Origin: Segatella copri
GTDB taxonomy: Bacteria; Bacteroidota; Bacteroidia; Bacteroidales; Bacteroidaceae
Assembly: GCF_019249655.2 (NCBI RefSeq)
Contig: NZ_CP137557.1
Span: 1,106,001 to 1,170,000, forward strand
Length of the DNA stretch: 64,000 bases
Direction: 5' to 3'
Shown: piece by piece, positions 1-8,052 of the stretch
Position numbering within the stretch: position 1 is the stretch's first letter
How the letters are laid out: each line of letters opens with the position of its first letter
Program-made: the position numbers and the translations under genes
The notes under the pieces: model-generated
Databases searched by the model: none
Told to the model about the DNA's origin: nothing
Seen by the model: only the letters and a program-made list of their open reading frames with translations

Positions 1-2462
1 CAGACTCAGATGTTGAGCTTGTCCAAAAGTTGCTCGAAGCCTATAAGGGGTTACAACGCTTTATCAAGCCTTTATTAGGTCATGGTGATGAAGCTGATAA
101 AGACAATGAGTTTGATGCAAAACTTCGTAAAGTATGGGATGAACTCGACATCATTACACCGCTTTATGATAAGGTACGCAATTGGCTCTCTCGTAAGATA
201 TATAACCCTGAGAAGATAAAGCTATGTTTTGAGAATAATGGCAAGTTGTTATCTGGATGGGTTGACAGCAGAACTAAATCCGATAATGGTACTCAATATG
301 GTGGGTATATCTTCAGAAAGAAGAATGAGATTGGTGAATACGATTTCTATTTGGGTATTTCTGCTGATACAAAACTGTTTCGTCGTGATGCTGCCATCAG
401 TTATGATGATGGCATGTACGAGAGATTAGATTACTATCAACTGAAATCAAAAACTTTACTCGGAAATAGTTATGCTGGAGATTATGGACAGGATTCGATG
501 GATTTGCTTTCTGCATTTAAAAATGCTGCAGCTAAGTTCCAATTTGAAAAGGAAGTGGTTCCTAAAGATAAAGAGAATGTGCCAAAATATCTCAAGCGCC
601 TAAAACTGGATTATGCAGGATTTTATCAAATTTTGATGAATGATGATAAGGTTGTAGATGCTTACAAGGGTATGAAGCAGCATATTCTTGCGACATTGGC
701 TTCTTCGATTCGTGTACCTGCGGCAATAGAGTTAGCTACTCAAACAGAATTGGGTATTGACGAATTGATTGATGAAATAATGAATTTACCGTCCAAGTCA
801 TTCGGCTATTTCCCTATTGTCACTGCAGCAATAGAAGAAGCTAACAAGAGAGAGAATAAACCTTTGTTCCTTTTTAAGATGAGTAACAAGGATCTTTCTT
901 ATGCAGCAACAGCTTCTAAAGGGTTAAGAAAAGGTCGAGGAACAGAGAATCTTCATACAATGTATCTCAAAGCTCTTTTGGGGATGACACAGAGTGTTTT
1001 TGATATTGGAAGTGGAATGGTATTCTTTCGTCACCAGACTAAAGGTTTGGCAGAAACAACGGCAAGACATAAAGCTAATGAGTTTGTTGCTAATAAGAAC
1101 AAGCTTAATGACAAGAAAAAGAGTATTTTTGGCTATGAGATAGTGAAGAATAAACGTTTTACGGTAGATAAGTACCTTTTTAAGTTGTCTATGAATTTGA
1201 ATTATTCACAACCAAATAAATTTGATGTAAATTCTGAAGTTCGTGAAATAATTAGTAATGGAGGTATAAAGCATATTATCGGCATAGATCGTGGTGAACG
1301 TAATTTACTTTATCTGTCTTTAATAGATCTGAAGGGAAATATTGTCATGCAGAAATCTCTCAATATTCTCAAGAACGATCATAATGTAAAGGGAACTGAT
1401 TATAAAGGCTTGCTGACAGAACGAGAGGGAGAACGTAAAGATGCTCGCCATAATTGGAAGAAGATTGCGAATATCAAAGATCTTAAACGAGGTTATTTGA
1501 GTCAAGTAGTGCATGTCATTAGTAAAATGATGGTAGAATACAATGCAATTGTTGTACTTGAAGATTTGAATCCTGGTTTTATTAGAGGAAGACAAAAAAT
1601 CGAGCGTAACGTATACGATCAATTCGAAAAAATGCTGATTGACAAGTTGAATTTTTATGTTGACAAGCATAAAGATATCAATGAAGTAGGAGGATTATTG
1701 CATGCACTTCAGCTTACTTCTGAATTTAAAAATTTCAAAAAAAGTGAGCATCAGAATGGGTGTCTTTTCTATATTCCAGCATGGAATACTAGTAAAATAG
1801 ATCCTGCAACAGGTTTTGTCAATCTCTTTAATACGAAATATTCGAATGCAGTTGAGGCACATGAATTCTTTAGTAAATTTGATGCAATTCGTTATAACGA
1901 GGAAAAAGACTGGTTTGAGTTTGAATTTGATTACGATAACTTCACTCAGAAGGCTCATGGTACTCGTACCAGGTGGACACTCTGTACTTATGGTATGCGT
2001 TTGCGTTCATTTAAAAATCCAGCAAAACAATATAATTGGGATTCAGAGGTAGTAGCGCTTACCGATGAATTCAAAAAAATACTTGGAGAAGCTGGCATTG
2101 ATATTCATGAGAATCTAAAAGATGCAATCTGTAATTTGGAAGGTAAAAGCCAAAAGTATCTCGAACCTTTGATGCAGTTTATGAAATTGCTGCTACAATT
2201 GCGTAATAGTAAGGCTGGTACTGACGAAGATTATATCCTTTCTCCAGTTGCCGATGAGAACGGAATATTCTACGATAGCCGTTCTTGTGGTGATGAACTT
2301 CCTGAGAATGCGGATGCTAATGGTGCTTATAACATCGCCCGCAAGGGACTGATGATGATTGAGCAGATAAAAGATGCTAAGGATTTGGATAACTTGAAGT
2401 TTGATATTTCCAACAAGTCTTGGCTCAATTTTGCACAACAAAAGCCATATAAGAATGAATGA
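1..2462 (+). CDS. cas12a: Cas12a (Cpf1) effector nuclease, C-terminal ~820 residues, 5' end outside window
   Basis: RNA-guided DNA nuclease of type V-A CRISPR systems, which also cuts its own pre-crRNA. The frame is open from base 3, so the gene starts upstream; about two thirds of a usual 1200-1300-residue protein is present. The RuvC motifs are intact: GIDRGERNLL (near 1283), VVLEDLNPGF (near 1553) and NADANGAYNIAR (near 2308), giving the D/E/D triad. The Nuc-domain arginine region YGMRLRSF is present. Pre-crRNA processing residues known from LbCas12a (H759, K768, K785) have counterparts in TARHKANEF, VANKNK and EIVKNKRF. The usual PGPNKMLPK PAM-contact loop is not recognisable; YYQLKSKTLLGNSYAG stands in its place. 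The stop overlaps the cas4 start by 8 nt. It closely resembles Prevotella orthologues. Confidence 0.97.
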   Translation, partial: DSDVELVQKLLEAYKGLQRFIKPLLGHGDEADKDNEFDAKLRKVWDELDIITPLYDKVRNWLSRKIYNPEKIKLCFENNGKLLSGWVDSRTKSDNGTQYGGYIFRKKNEIGEYDFYLGISADTKLFRRDAAISYDDGMYERLDYYQLKSKTLLGNSYAGDYGQDSMDLLSAFKNAAAKFQFEKEVVPKDKENVPKYLKRLKLDYAGFYQILMNDDKVVDAYKGMKQHILATLASSIRVPAAIELATQTELGIDELIDEIMNLPSKSFGYFPIVTAAIEEANKRENKPLFLFKMSNKDLSYAATASKGLRKGRGTENLHTMYLKALLGMTQSVFDIGSGMVFFRHQTKGLAETTARHKANEFVANKNKLNDKKKSIFGYEIVKNKRFTVDKYLFKLSMNLNYSQPNKFDVNSEVREIISNGGIKHIIGIDRGERNLLYLSLIDLKGNIVMQKSLNILKNDHNVKGTDYKGLLTEREGERKDARHNWKKIANIKDLKRGYLSQVVHVISKMMVEYNAIVVLEDLNPGFIRGRQKIERNVYDQFEKMLIDKLNFYVDKHKDINEVGGLLHALQLTSEFKNFKKSEHQNGCLFYIPAWNTSKIDPATGFVNLFNTKYSNAVEAHEFFSKFDAIRYNEEKDWFEFEFDYDNFTQKAHGTRTRWTLCTYGMRLRSFKNPAKQYNWDSEVVALTDEFKKILGEAGIDIHENLKDAICNLEGKSQKYLEPLMQFMKLLLQLRNSKAGTDEDYILSPVADENGIFYDSRSCGDELPENADANGAYNIARKGLMMIEQIKDAKDLDNLKFDISNKSWLNFAQQKPYKNE

Positions 2463-2781
2463 TTATATTCAGCTTTCAACGTTGAATGACTTTATTTTCT
2501 GTCCGTACTCCATATACTTGCATAGCGTGTATATGGAGTCGGATGGAGATTTATATAAAGCCGCTCCACAGACCAAAGGTACTCTGGCGCACCAAGGCGT
2601 GGATGAAAAAAAAGGGAGTACTCGAAAGAGTGATATTATGTCGCTCCCAGTCTATTGCGATGAGTTAGGCATATCTGGCAAGATTGATGTCTATAAACAG
2701 GACAAGCGTTTGTTGATAGAACGTAAGAACAATCTCAAACGCATCTTTCGTGGTCAGATTTATCAACTTTGGGGACAATGA
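2455..2781 (+). pseudogene. cas4: Cas4 N-terminal fragment (3' half deleted)
   Basis: RecB-like nuclease that helps select and trim prespacers. The ATG at 2455 overlaps the cas12a stop. The 108 residues start MNDYIQLSTLNDFIFCPYS, with the first Fe-S cysteine, and include the nuclease motifs GKIDVY and LIERK plus QIYQLWGQ. Translation then ends at TGA 2779-2781, where the family normally continues for 70-90 residues to a cysteine cluster that holds the Fe-S site. The missing cluster makes an active Cas4 unlikely. The same reading frame continues after the TGA directly into the C-terminal part of Cas1, so this is the left half of a deletion chimera. Confidence 0.88.
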
Positions 2782-3069
2782 TTATGGTTCAAGCGCAAAT
2801 CATTGGTATGTGACTTGATGGAACCTTTCAGATGCATCATAGACCATGCTGTATTGTTGGCGTTTAATAGAAAGCAGTTCTCTGAAAAAGACTTTACTTT
2901 GATAAAGCAGGAGTATCATTTGAAGTATGAGAAGTGTGCTGACTATTATAGGGTATTTTATGACGAGTTGATTGCTCGTAAGATGGACATATTCAAGTTC
3001 GTTCAGCAGTATTATCGTTGTTTCATGGGATGTAAGTCAGTAAAAGAATATCCAATATTTGAGTTTTAA
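2782..3069 (+). pseudogene. cas1: Cas1 C-terminal fragment (first two thirds deleted)
   Basis: Remnant of the CRISPR integrase. The 95 codons following the TGA at 2779-2781 read LWFKRKSLVCDLMEPFR and on to KEYPIFEF, matching the end of type V-A Cas1. The DLMEPFR segment carries the acidic residue equivalent to E. coli Cas1 D221; the glutamate and histidine of the active site lie in the missing part. A TTG at 2803 could start an 88-residue piece but no ribosome-binding site supports it. The stop TAA at 3067-3069 directly precedes the cas2 ATG, which is normal gene spacing, so the deletion is internal and joins cas4 to cas1 in frame apart from the TGA. Confidence 0.88.
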
Positions 3070-3339
3070 ATGATAATAGTTAGTTATGATATTTCAGATG
3101 ACAAGATGCGTACCAACTTCTCTAAAATGCTCAAAAGCAATGGGGCTATCCGTCTTCAGTTTTCTGTATATGAAGTAAGAAACACAAAGAGAATTATGGA
3201 TAATCTTGTTGCAAAGATAGAGGCTTATGCCAAACATTTTACAGCTGATGATAGTGTAATTCTCTTTGGTGTAGATTCTGATAAGCTTACTAAGTATGGT
3301 AATGCTATTCATAGAGATCAGGCTATAGTCTATTTTTGA
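3070..3339 (+). CDS. cas2: Cas2
   Basis: Structural partner of Cas1 in spacer integration. It has 89 residues, the usual length, and begins MIIVSYDISDDKMR with the conserved aspartate after the first beta strand. The fold continues through FSVYEVRNTKR and ends DQAIVYF. The ATG follows the Cas1 remnant stop with no gap. The reading frame is intact, but with Cas4 and Cas1 destroyed it has no local partner. Whether it is still expressed or simply not yet decayed cannot be told from sequence. Confidence 0.93.
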   Translation: MIIVSYDISDDKMRTNFSKMLKSNGAIRLQFSVYEVRNTKRIMDNLVAKIEAYAKHFTADDSVILFGVDSDKLTKYGNAIHRDQAIVYF

Positions 3340-3537
3340 TTGTGCAAAAATCTGTTTTTGATATTGCAAACCTTGGTCTTTATATTTTTGTGATAAAGTA
3401 TATAAGTTGCTTATTTACAGGTCGTTCTTTGAAATATTTGATTAAACCTTAATGGGAGGGGTGGATAAAATCTCCAAAATATTCAAGCAAAAAAGCCTTT
3501 GCTTCAAGGATTTTTTGTATCTTTGCAGTCGATAAGG
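3340..3537 (+). promoter_or_regulatory. CRISPR leader with array promoter
   Basis: The 198-bp AT-rich leader lies between cas2 and the first repeat. It ends with a good Bacteroidota promoter: TTTG at 3498-3501 and TATCTTTG at 3518-3525, 16 bp apart. Transcription should begin near 3531, a few bases before repeat 1, so the pre-crRNA would start almost exactly at the array. Confidence 0.7.
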
Positions 3538-4816
3538 GGCTAGTAAGCTTCAATAATTTCTACTATTGTAGATTTAAGGCACGTAAGAAGTTGGAGTTTT
3601 AGGGCTAGTAAGCTTCAATAATTTCTACTATTGTAGATATGATGGTACGGGCAGTTATGAAACTAATAGGGCTAGTAAGCTTCAATAATTTCTACTATTG
3701 TAGATAAAAGAGCCAAAACTTCCACCTGTTGCCGTGGCTAGTAAGCTTCAATAATTTCTACTATTGTAGATTTGTTGAACCATTTAAAGCAGATTTGATG
3801 GCTAGTAAGCTTCAATAATTTCTACTATTGTAGATGTGAGAAAGCAGAATTTAGATATTTTGCAGGCTAGTAAGCTTCAATAATTTCTACTATTGTAGAT
3901 TGGTGTATGTTCTGCCAATGGTTTTGATGGCTAGTAAGCTTCAATAATTTCTACTATTGTAGATTTAATATCGTGACTGGAATACGATCAAATGGCTAGT
4001 AAGCTTCAATAATTTCTACTATTGTAGATATATAGATTTCTACTTCTGCTCCGTTATCGGCTAGTAAGCTTCAATAATTTCTACTATTGTAGATTGGTAC
4101 GAAACGAAGTAGGTTCTCTTTAGGCTAGTAAGCTTCAATAATTTCTACTATTGTAGATCCAACCAATTTCGCCCAACACCTTATTAAGGCTAGTAAGCTT
4201 CAATAATTTCTACTATTGTAGATATCGGAAACGTCCATTGCTTGTTACGCATCACGGCTAGTAAGCTTCAATAATTTCTACTATTGTAGATGAGATTACT
4301 ACAGAGCAAAAACAAGAAGAGGCTAGTAAGCTTCAATAATTTCTACTATTGTAGATATTGCTCAAAAAGAATCAGGCTTTAAAGGGGCTAGTAAGCTTCA
4401 ATAATTTCTACTATTGTAGATAGAACGAGCAGGGAGCATTGACAGAGATATAGGCTAGTAAGCTTCAATAATTTCTACTATTGTAGATTCAGCGACTTGG
4501 AAAAGAAAGTCTACACGGCTAGTAAGCTTCAATAATTTCTACTATTGTAGATGTGACCCTGTAGAGTTCCCAGCCAACAGCGGCTAGTAAGCTTCAATAA
4601 TTTCTACTATTGTAGATAACACTCGGGTACCGGTCAATGGTTACACGGGCTAGTAAGCTTCAATAATTTCTACTATTGTAGATCGGGGGCGAAGGGGGTT
4701 GATGTGTGATATGGGCTAGTAAGCTTCAATAATTTCTACTATTGTAGATAATCCACGCACCCACATAGGATGAGGATTAATATTAGTAAGTTTTCATAAT
4801 TTCTACTGTTGTAGAT
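3538..4816 (+). CRISPR. Type V-A CRISPR array, 20 repeats of 36 bp and 19 spacers
   Basis: Repeats start at 3538, 3603, 3670, 3736, 3800, 3865, 3929, 3994, 4059, 4123, 4188, 4256, 4321, 4386, 4453, 4517, 4582, 4648, 4714 and 4781. The first 19 appear identical and begin GGCTAGTAAGCTTCAATAA; the 3' 19 nt AATTTCTACTATTGTAGAT form the Cas12a crRNA handle with stem TCTAC/GTAGA. Spacers are 28-32 nt. The last repeat (4781-4816) has about seven substitutions, including loop TATT to TGTT, but keeps the stem. This marks it as the leader-distal, oldest end and puts the leader on the cas2 side. Transcription is on the + strand, the same as the cas genes. I could not search the spacers for targets. Confidence 0.98.
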
Positions 4817-5044
4817 AATTCCATAAAGGTGCGATTAAGTATGTTTGTTGCTTGGAGATGTAAAGTTATGCGAAAATATGGTGTAAGGATGAAAAAATAA
4901 TTCGAATACAAGGGAGACGCCCGACAAGAAATCAGAATAATTTCTTGCTGGGCGGATTCCTTATATTTCAATAATCATAAGAAGTTCATTCTCACACCAC
5001 CTTCACAATCCTTCTGCTGTCGCCGGCAAAAAAACTTAGCATAG

Positions 5045-5248
5045 TCTTTTTGCTCAATTTGCTTTATCGCAGCCTTTGTCTTTCATACTATACTATCAAG
5101 GTATAGTGAATTGATTCCAACCTTTAAAAACATCAAGGAATCGGCCAATCAATTAGGTTTGGAGTTTGATGTAGAGTATGGCTATTATATTTTGTACCGG
5201 AGTGGTTGTTCGGAAATTCCGAATAACCACTCCGAATTACAAGAGTAG
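5045..5248 (+). pseudogene. Unidentified 3' coding remnant
   Basis: A frame open from the TAG at 5042-5044 to the TAG at 5246-5248 has no plausible start but a protein-like second half (YSELIPTFKNIKESANQLGL, then EFDVEYGYYILYRSG). It looks like the last ~50 codons of a lost gene. The final codons run through the palindrome at 5199-5233. No family recognised. Confidence 0.3.
5199..5233. repeat. Palindrome copy 1 (GGAGTGGTTGTTCGG arm)
   Basis: A 15-bp stem around the 5-nt loop AAATT; the one imperfect pair is a G:T that would be a G:U wobble in RNA. It resembles the palindrome at 5444-5474. No T-run follows, so it is not an obvious terminator. Confidence 0.6.
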
Positions 5249-5443
5249 ATGATGTGGATTCAACAAGCGAAACTTAAATCTTGGTATCGTTTGCAGTGAT
5301 AGTATGGTATCGGTACGGCGCTATCGTCAAGTATCTTCGCCTACTACTTCAATGCTAACGATTTCTACCTTAATTTCATGTTCGGGCTTGTTCGATTCTT
5401 CGTTGTTGTTTGCTGTGTCTGATAATAGACCTTGTAAGAAAAA

Positions 5444-5474
5444 AGTGGTTTGTCGGAATTTCCGACAGACCACT
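5444..5474. repeat. Palindrome copy 2 (AGTGGTTTGTCGGA arm)
   Basis: A 14-bp stem around a short loop, again with a single wobble pair. The arm shares the AGTGGTT...CGGAA layout with copy 1, about 245 bp upstream, suggesting a small REP-like family. Confidence 0.6.
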
Positions 5475-5670
5475 CAACATGGTACCTTAGAGGGGAAAAC
5501 GCAGAGCCTCCAATCTGCTTCGCAAAAAGTGCAGAAATTGAGTGAGATTCAGGAATGTTTAGCAAAGAAATTGGCAAAATCAGTCTATTTTTCTTTATTT
5601 AACTCCGAAATTGAGTGGAATATCAGAGAAAATCTTTAAATTTGCATTTAAATACAATATTTTGCAAAGA

Positions 5671-5919
5671 ATGGAAGATAGAGAACTATTACAGAAAAGT
5701 GCTCCAGAGTTCGAACGCCTCGCCTTTACGGTGTTGGCTATCGAGGCTTCGGCACAAAAAATGGGTATATCGCCGTCTGAAATGAGAAAGCGATTGGATA
5801 AGGTGGGGCTAATCAAGAGTCTCATTCAAGATTGCTATGACACTCTACATAACGAGAGTCGGGACGCTGTGGCAAATGATGTGGTCGAAGCTCTTAAAAA
5901 TTGGGAAAGAAAAGAATAA
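5671..5919 (+). CDS. DUF3791-family small protein
   Basis: This 82-residue protein runs MEDRELLQKSAPEFERLA to NWERKE. The pattern (helical N-terminus, then KVGLIKSLIQDCYDTLHNES and a final helix) matches DUF3791, whose function is unknown and whose members often sit next to a DUF3990 gene. A longer upstream frame exists (from 5611), but the ATG at 5671 fits better because TAAATTTG at 5637-5644 looks like a -7 element and would place transcription start inside that extension. The stop TAA overlaps the ATG of the next gene by one base, so translation was probably coupled. A toxin-antitoxin-like role for such cassettes is only inference. Confidence 0.65.
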   Translation: MEDRELLQKSAPEFERLAFTVLAIEASAQKMGISPSEMRKRLDKVGLIKSLIQDCYDTLHNESRDAVANDVVEALKNWERKE

Positions 5920-6007
5920 TGGAAAAGCAAATATTATATCAAGGTTCATATTAAGCCAAGAGATAGTAGATAAGTATTTGCAATTCAAATCATACGAAAG
6001 GATATAA
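5919..6007 (+). pseudogene. DUF3990-like gene remnant with internal deletion
   Basis: The ATG at 5919 starts MEKQILYQGSY and stops at 5952-5954. MxxILYxGS is how DUF3990 proteins usually begin; the fold has been likened to ADP-ribosyltransferases. Immediately afterwards, in another frame, SQEIVDKYLQFKSYERI ends at TAA 6005-6007, which looks like the end of such a protein. The ~120 residues between are gone and the join is out of frame, so the gene is dead. The order DUF3791-DUF3990-DUF3791 fits a known cassette arrangement. The identity rests on short pieces. Confidence 0.5.
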
Positions 6008-6009
6008 TT

Positions 6010-6147
6010 ATGTTGGATTTTTTATTATGGAACAAAATCGCTCGTGTCATAAAGCAGTTAGCCGACACGCTGCATATATCAACCGACAGGGCATTACAGA
6101 TATTCTATGACTCTGATCATAAGACAAAAGACGCCATAGCCTTGTAG
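6010..6147 (+). pseudogene. Second DUF3791-like protein, truncated
   Basis: 45 codons starting MLDFLLWNKIARVIKQLADT, followed by HISTDRALQIFYDS, the N-terminal half of the short DUF3791 type found after DUF3990 genes. The usual C-terminal half is absent; the frame ends KTKDAIAL and TAG at 6145-6147, 13 bp before the ISL3 target duplication. It is either a truncated remnant or a very short intact variant; the first is more likely beside the broken DUF3990 gene. Confidence 0.5.
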
Positions 6148-6160
6148 CGTGGTAACTACT

Positions 6161-6168
6161 ATAAATAA
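6161..6168. repeat. Target-site duplication, left (ATAAATAA)
   Basis: 8-bp direct repeat matching 8033-8040 on the other side of the ISL3 element. Confidence 0.9.
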
Positions 6169-8032
6169 GGTTCTTCTCAAATTTTGGTACATTTATGTAT
6201 CTAAGTTTGAGGAGACCTTTATCTGCAAAAGAGAAATCGATGCTCTTCCACCCATAATTCGCTTTGCGGTCTTTATCTTGTTGACCGAACCTTCAAGGAT
6301 TCCATTGTTCAATTTGCTAGCAATAGAATTATTGATGGCGGAATAGTCCTTAATCAGTCCTTTGGCAAACTTTTCCATTTTCTCATTACCACATCCTATG
6401 ACCATGTTAATCCATTTGTACAAGTTCATTTTGACCTCTCCGCTCAAAATGCCTTGAAATGTTGTTATATAATAGGCTAAATCGGTAATATGCAAGTCCT
6501 GCAGAAACAATCTGACTGTATCAGTCTTGGTTTTCCAGTTGAAGTGAACTATTGAATTCCAAAGGTCATACTCTTCGCTCCTGATAGTTGCCTTTGCAAG
6601 AAATGCCTTGTAGGCATCATCGTATGCCTTCCAGTCTTCCTTCCATTTTTCTCTCAGTAGAAAAAGAAGTCTTTTCAGTATTTCTTTCTTCTCTGTAGAA
6701 TGTAACCCCTTGGTAACCACAGAGTAATCCAATGACTTTTTACAGAGAATCCTGTTTGTAATAGATTCTATGGCTTTGTAAGCCCTTAGTTGCGTTGGGT
6801 TGAGCAAGTCCTCATATTTGGTGTTCCTTAGCTTTCCCATCTTAAATCCATCAAACCCTGTTTTGTCATGGATTTCACTCAAAGTCAGTCCTTGCCTTGC
6901 ATAAAGATCCATGAAAGTGTTCCATTCAGCCATTTTCTTGATTCTTCTTGTATCCTTGCACATCGATTCCAAGACTGCATATATGCTGGTATAAAGCCAA
7001 CCTCTACTTATTTGTGGCTTAATGGGACCAACTAGACCTTGAGTCAGCAACTCCATTCTCTTATGCAAAAACTCCTGCAGAATCTTTGGAAAGACTGCGC
7101 TCGTCAAGTCTTCAATGACATGGAATTTGTCTGTGATAGCATGTGCTGATGGGGCTCCTTGCTTGATAGCCTTAATGAAGCATCGTCCCCTATCACGAGT
7201 GATAGTATCGACTTTCTTGTATTGTTTCAAGACATTTGCCACAATCGAAGAATCTCTAGAGTCTATCAGTTCCAAAATCTCGCCTGTGTCATGGTCTACG
7301 ATAACACTGCCATAGGTATGTCCCTTTCTCTTGGCAAAGTCATCTATGCCTATATTCCTGGCAGTCCTGTCTGGAAGTCTTTGGATCTTTTTCAAATGAT
7401 TTATGCAAGTATTTGGACAGCAGGTGATTCCCATCTTTCTCATGACCTTGGAGGTCGACACAGATGACATATGTATATGAAGCTGGTTCATCAACTCTAT
7501 GCATCTTACACTGAATCTTGCATATTTGTTTAGCCACTTCGTCTGTTGCTCTACAAATATATGTTTATCAGACTGGCAGTAAAAACGGCGCATGTAAAGG
7601 GTGAGAACAAACCGTTTACACCCTAAAGGACACATCGTGACCGTTCTCTTTTGCCAGCCACGGGTATGAGTGGTTTTCTGGCCACAACGGTCGCAGAAGG
7701 CATGGGTAGCCGTACTCACGAGAACCATTTTGAGTTCCGTGGAAGAGAAGTCACAACTTGTGATAAAAAAGCCATCTATGGCAGGAAAAATGTCCATAAG
7801 AAGTTTTTCTCCGGCCATAGAAGCATTTATATCGGATTTTATTTGGTTGTTCCTTATCTTTTTTATAATTTTGCATCTGTTAGCGATTGTATCCATTGTA
7901 AGTCATATTTTATGATCACTTTAAACTTACATATTTTTGGAGACAATCGCTAATTTTTTATATTAAACTTTCTCAAAAATATTGCTCCTTCATATAAAAA
8001 TTGGGGCTTTGTACTAAAATTTGAGAAGAACC
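6169..8032 (-). mobile_element. Complete ISL3-family insertion sequence, 1864 bp
   Basis: Terminal inverted repeats are 22 bp at 6169-6190 and 8011-8032 (GGTTCTTCTCAAATTTT core), differing at one position. Flanking ATAAATAA at 6161-6168 and 8033-8040 is an 8-bp target duplication, as expected for ISL3. One transposase gene fills the element and no passenger gene is present. Intact ends, frame and duplication indicate a fairly recent insertion. Confidence 0.95.
6193..7896 (-). CDS. ISL3-family transposase
   Basis: A DDE transposase of 567 residues. An N-terminal zinc-binding segment (CDRCGQKTTHTRG with later cysteines) precedes a helix-turn-helix region and the catalytic domain. NIGIDDFAKRKGHTYG gives the first aspartate, ITDKFHVIEDL is the conserved segment with the second, and NGILEGSVNKIKT holds the glutamate. 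The frame is complete and ends 3 bp inside the left inverted repeat. A start at 7896 gives MDTIANRCKIIKK; internal methionines downstream are possible but the chosen one fits ISL3 length. Confidence 0.95.
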   Translation of the reverse strand: MDTIANRCKIIKKIRNNQIKSDINASMAGEKLLMDIFPAIDGFFITSCDFSSTELKMVLVSTATHAFCDRCGQKTTHTRGWQKRTVTMCPLGCKRFVLTLYMRRFYCQSDKHIFVEQQTKWLNKYARFSVRCIELMNQLHIHMSSVSTSKVMRKMGITCCPNTCINHLKKIQRLPDRTARNIGIDDFAKRKGHTYGSVIVDHDTGEILELIDSRDSSIVANVLKQYKKVDTITRDRGRCFIKAIKQGAPSAHAITDKFHVIEDLTSAVFPKILQEFLHKRMELLTQGLVGPIKPQISRGWLYTSIYAVLESMCKDTRRIKKMAEWNTFMDLYARQGLTLSEIHDKTGFDGFKMGKLRNTKYEDLLNPTQLRAYKAIESITNRILCKKSLDYSVVTKGLHSTEKKEILKRLLFLLREKWKEDWKAYDDAYKAFLAKATIRSEEYDLWNSIVHFNWKTKTDTVRLFLQDLHITDLAYYITTFQGILSGEVKMNLYKWINMVIGCGNEKMEKFAKGLIKDYSAINNSIASKLNNGILEGSVNKIKTAKRIMGGRASISLLQIKVSSNLDT

Positions 8033-8040
8033 ATAAATAA
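8033..8040. repeat. Target-site duplication, right (ATAAATAA)
   Basis: Direct repeat of 6161-6168, directly outside the right inverted repeat of the ISL3 element. Confidence 0.9.
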
Positions 8041-8052
8041 TTTCCTCTTTTT

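Larger units (their letters stand above)
4817..5670. other. Decayed intergenic region without an intact gene
   Basis: No convincing complete gene is visible. The stretch holds a hairpin at 4918-4954 (arms ending CAAGAAAT/ATTTCTTG), a coding-like remnant (5045-5248), two related palindromes (5199-5233, 5444-5474), and another short coding-like run near 5306-5420 (reads GIGTALSSSIFAYYFN) closed by stops on both sides. The pattern suggests several genes worn down by deletion rather than a regulatory region. Confidence 0.6.

Noticed and set aside
2803..3069. Treating the Cas1 tail as a separate small gene starting at TTG 2803
   Set aside because: Sequence upstream of the TTG is still Cas1-like (LWFKRKS) back to the TGA, showing a remnant and not a new start.
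4030..4058. Spacer 8 contains ATTTCTAC, like part of the crRNA handle
   Set aside because: An 8-nt match in an AT-rich spacer is expected by chance, and no partial repeat surrounds it.
5304..5639. 111-codon + strand ORF
   Set aside because: Low-complexity serine/leucine translation running through a palindrome, no start signal and no family resemblance; treated as decayed sequence.
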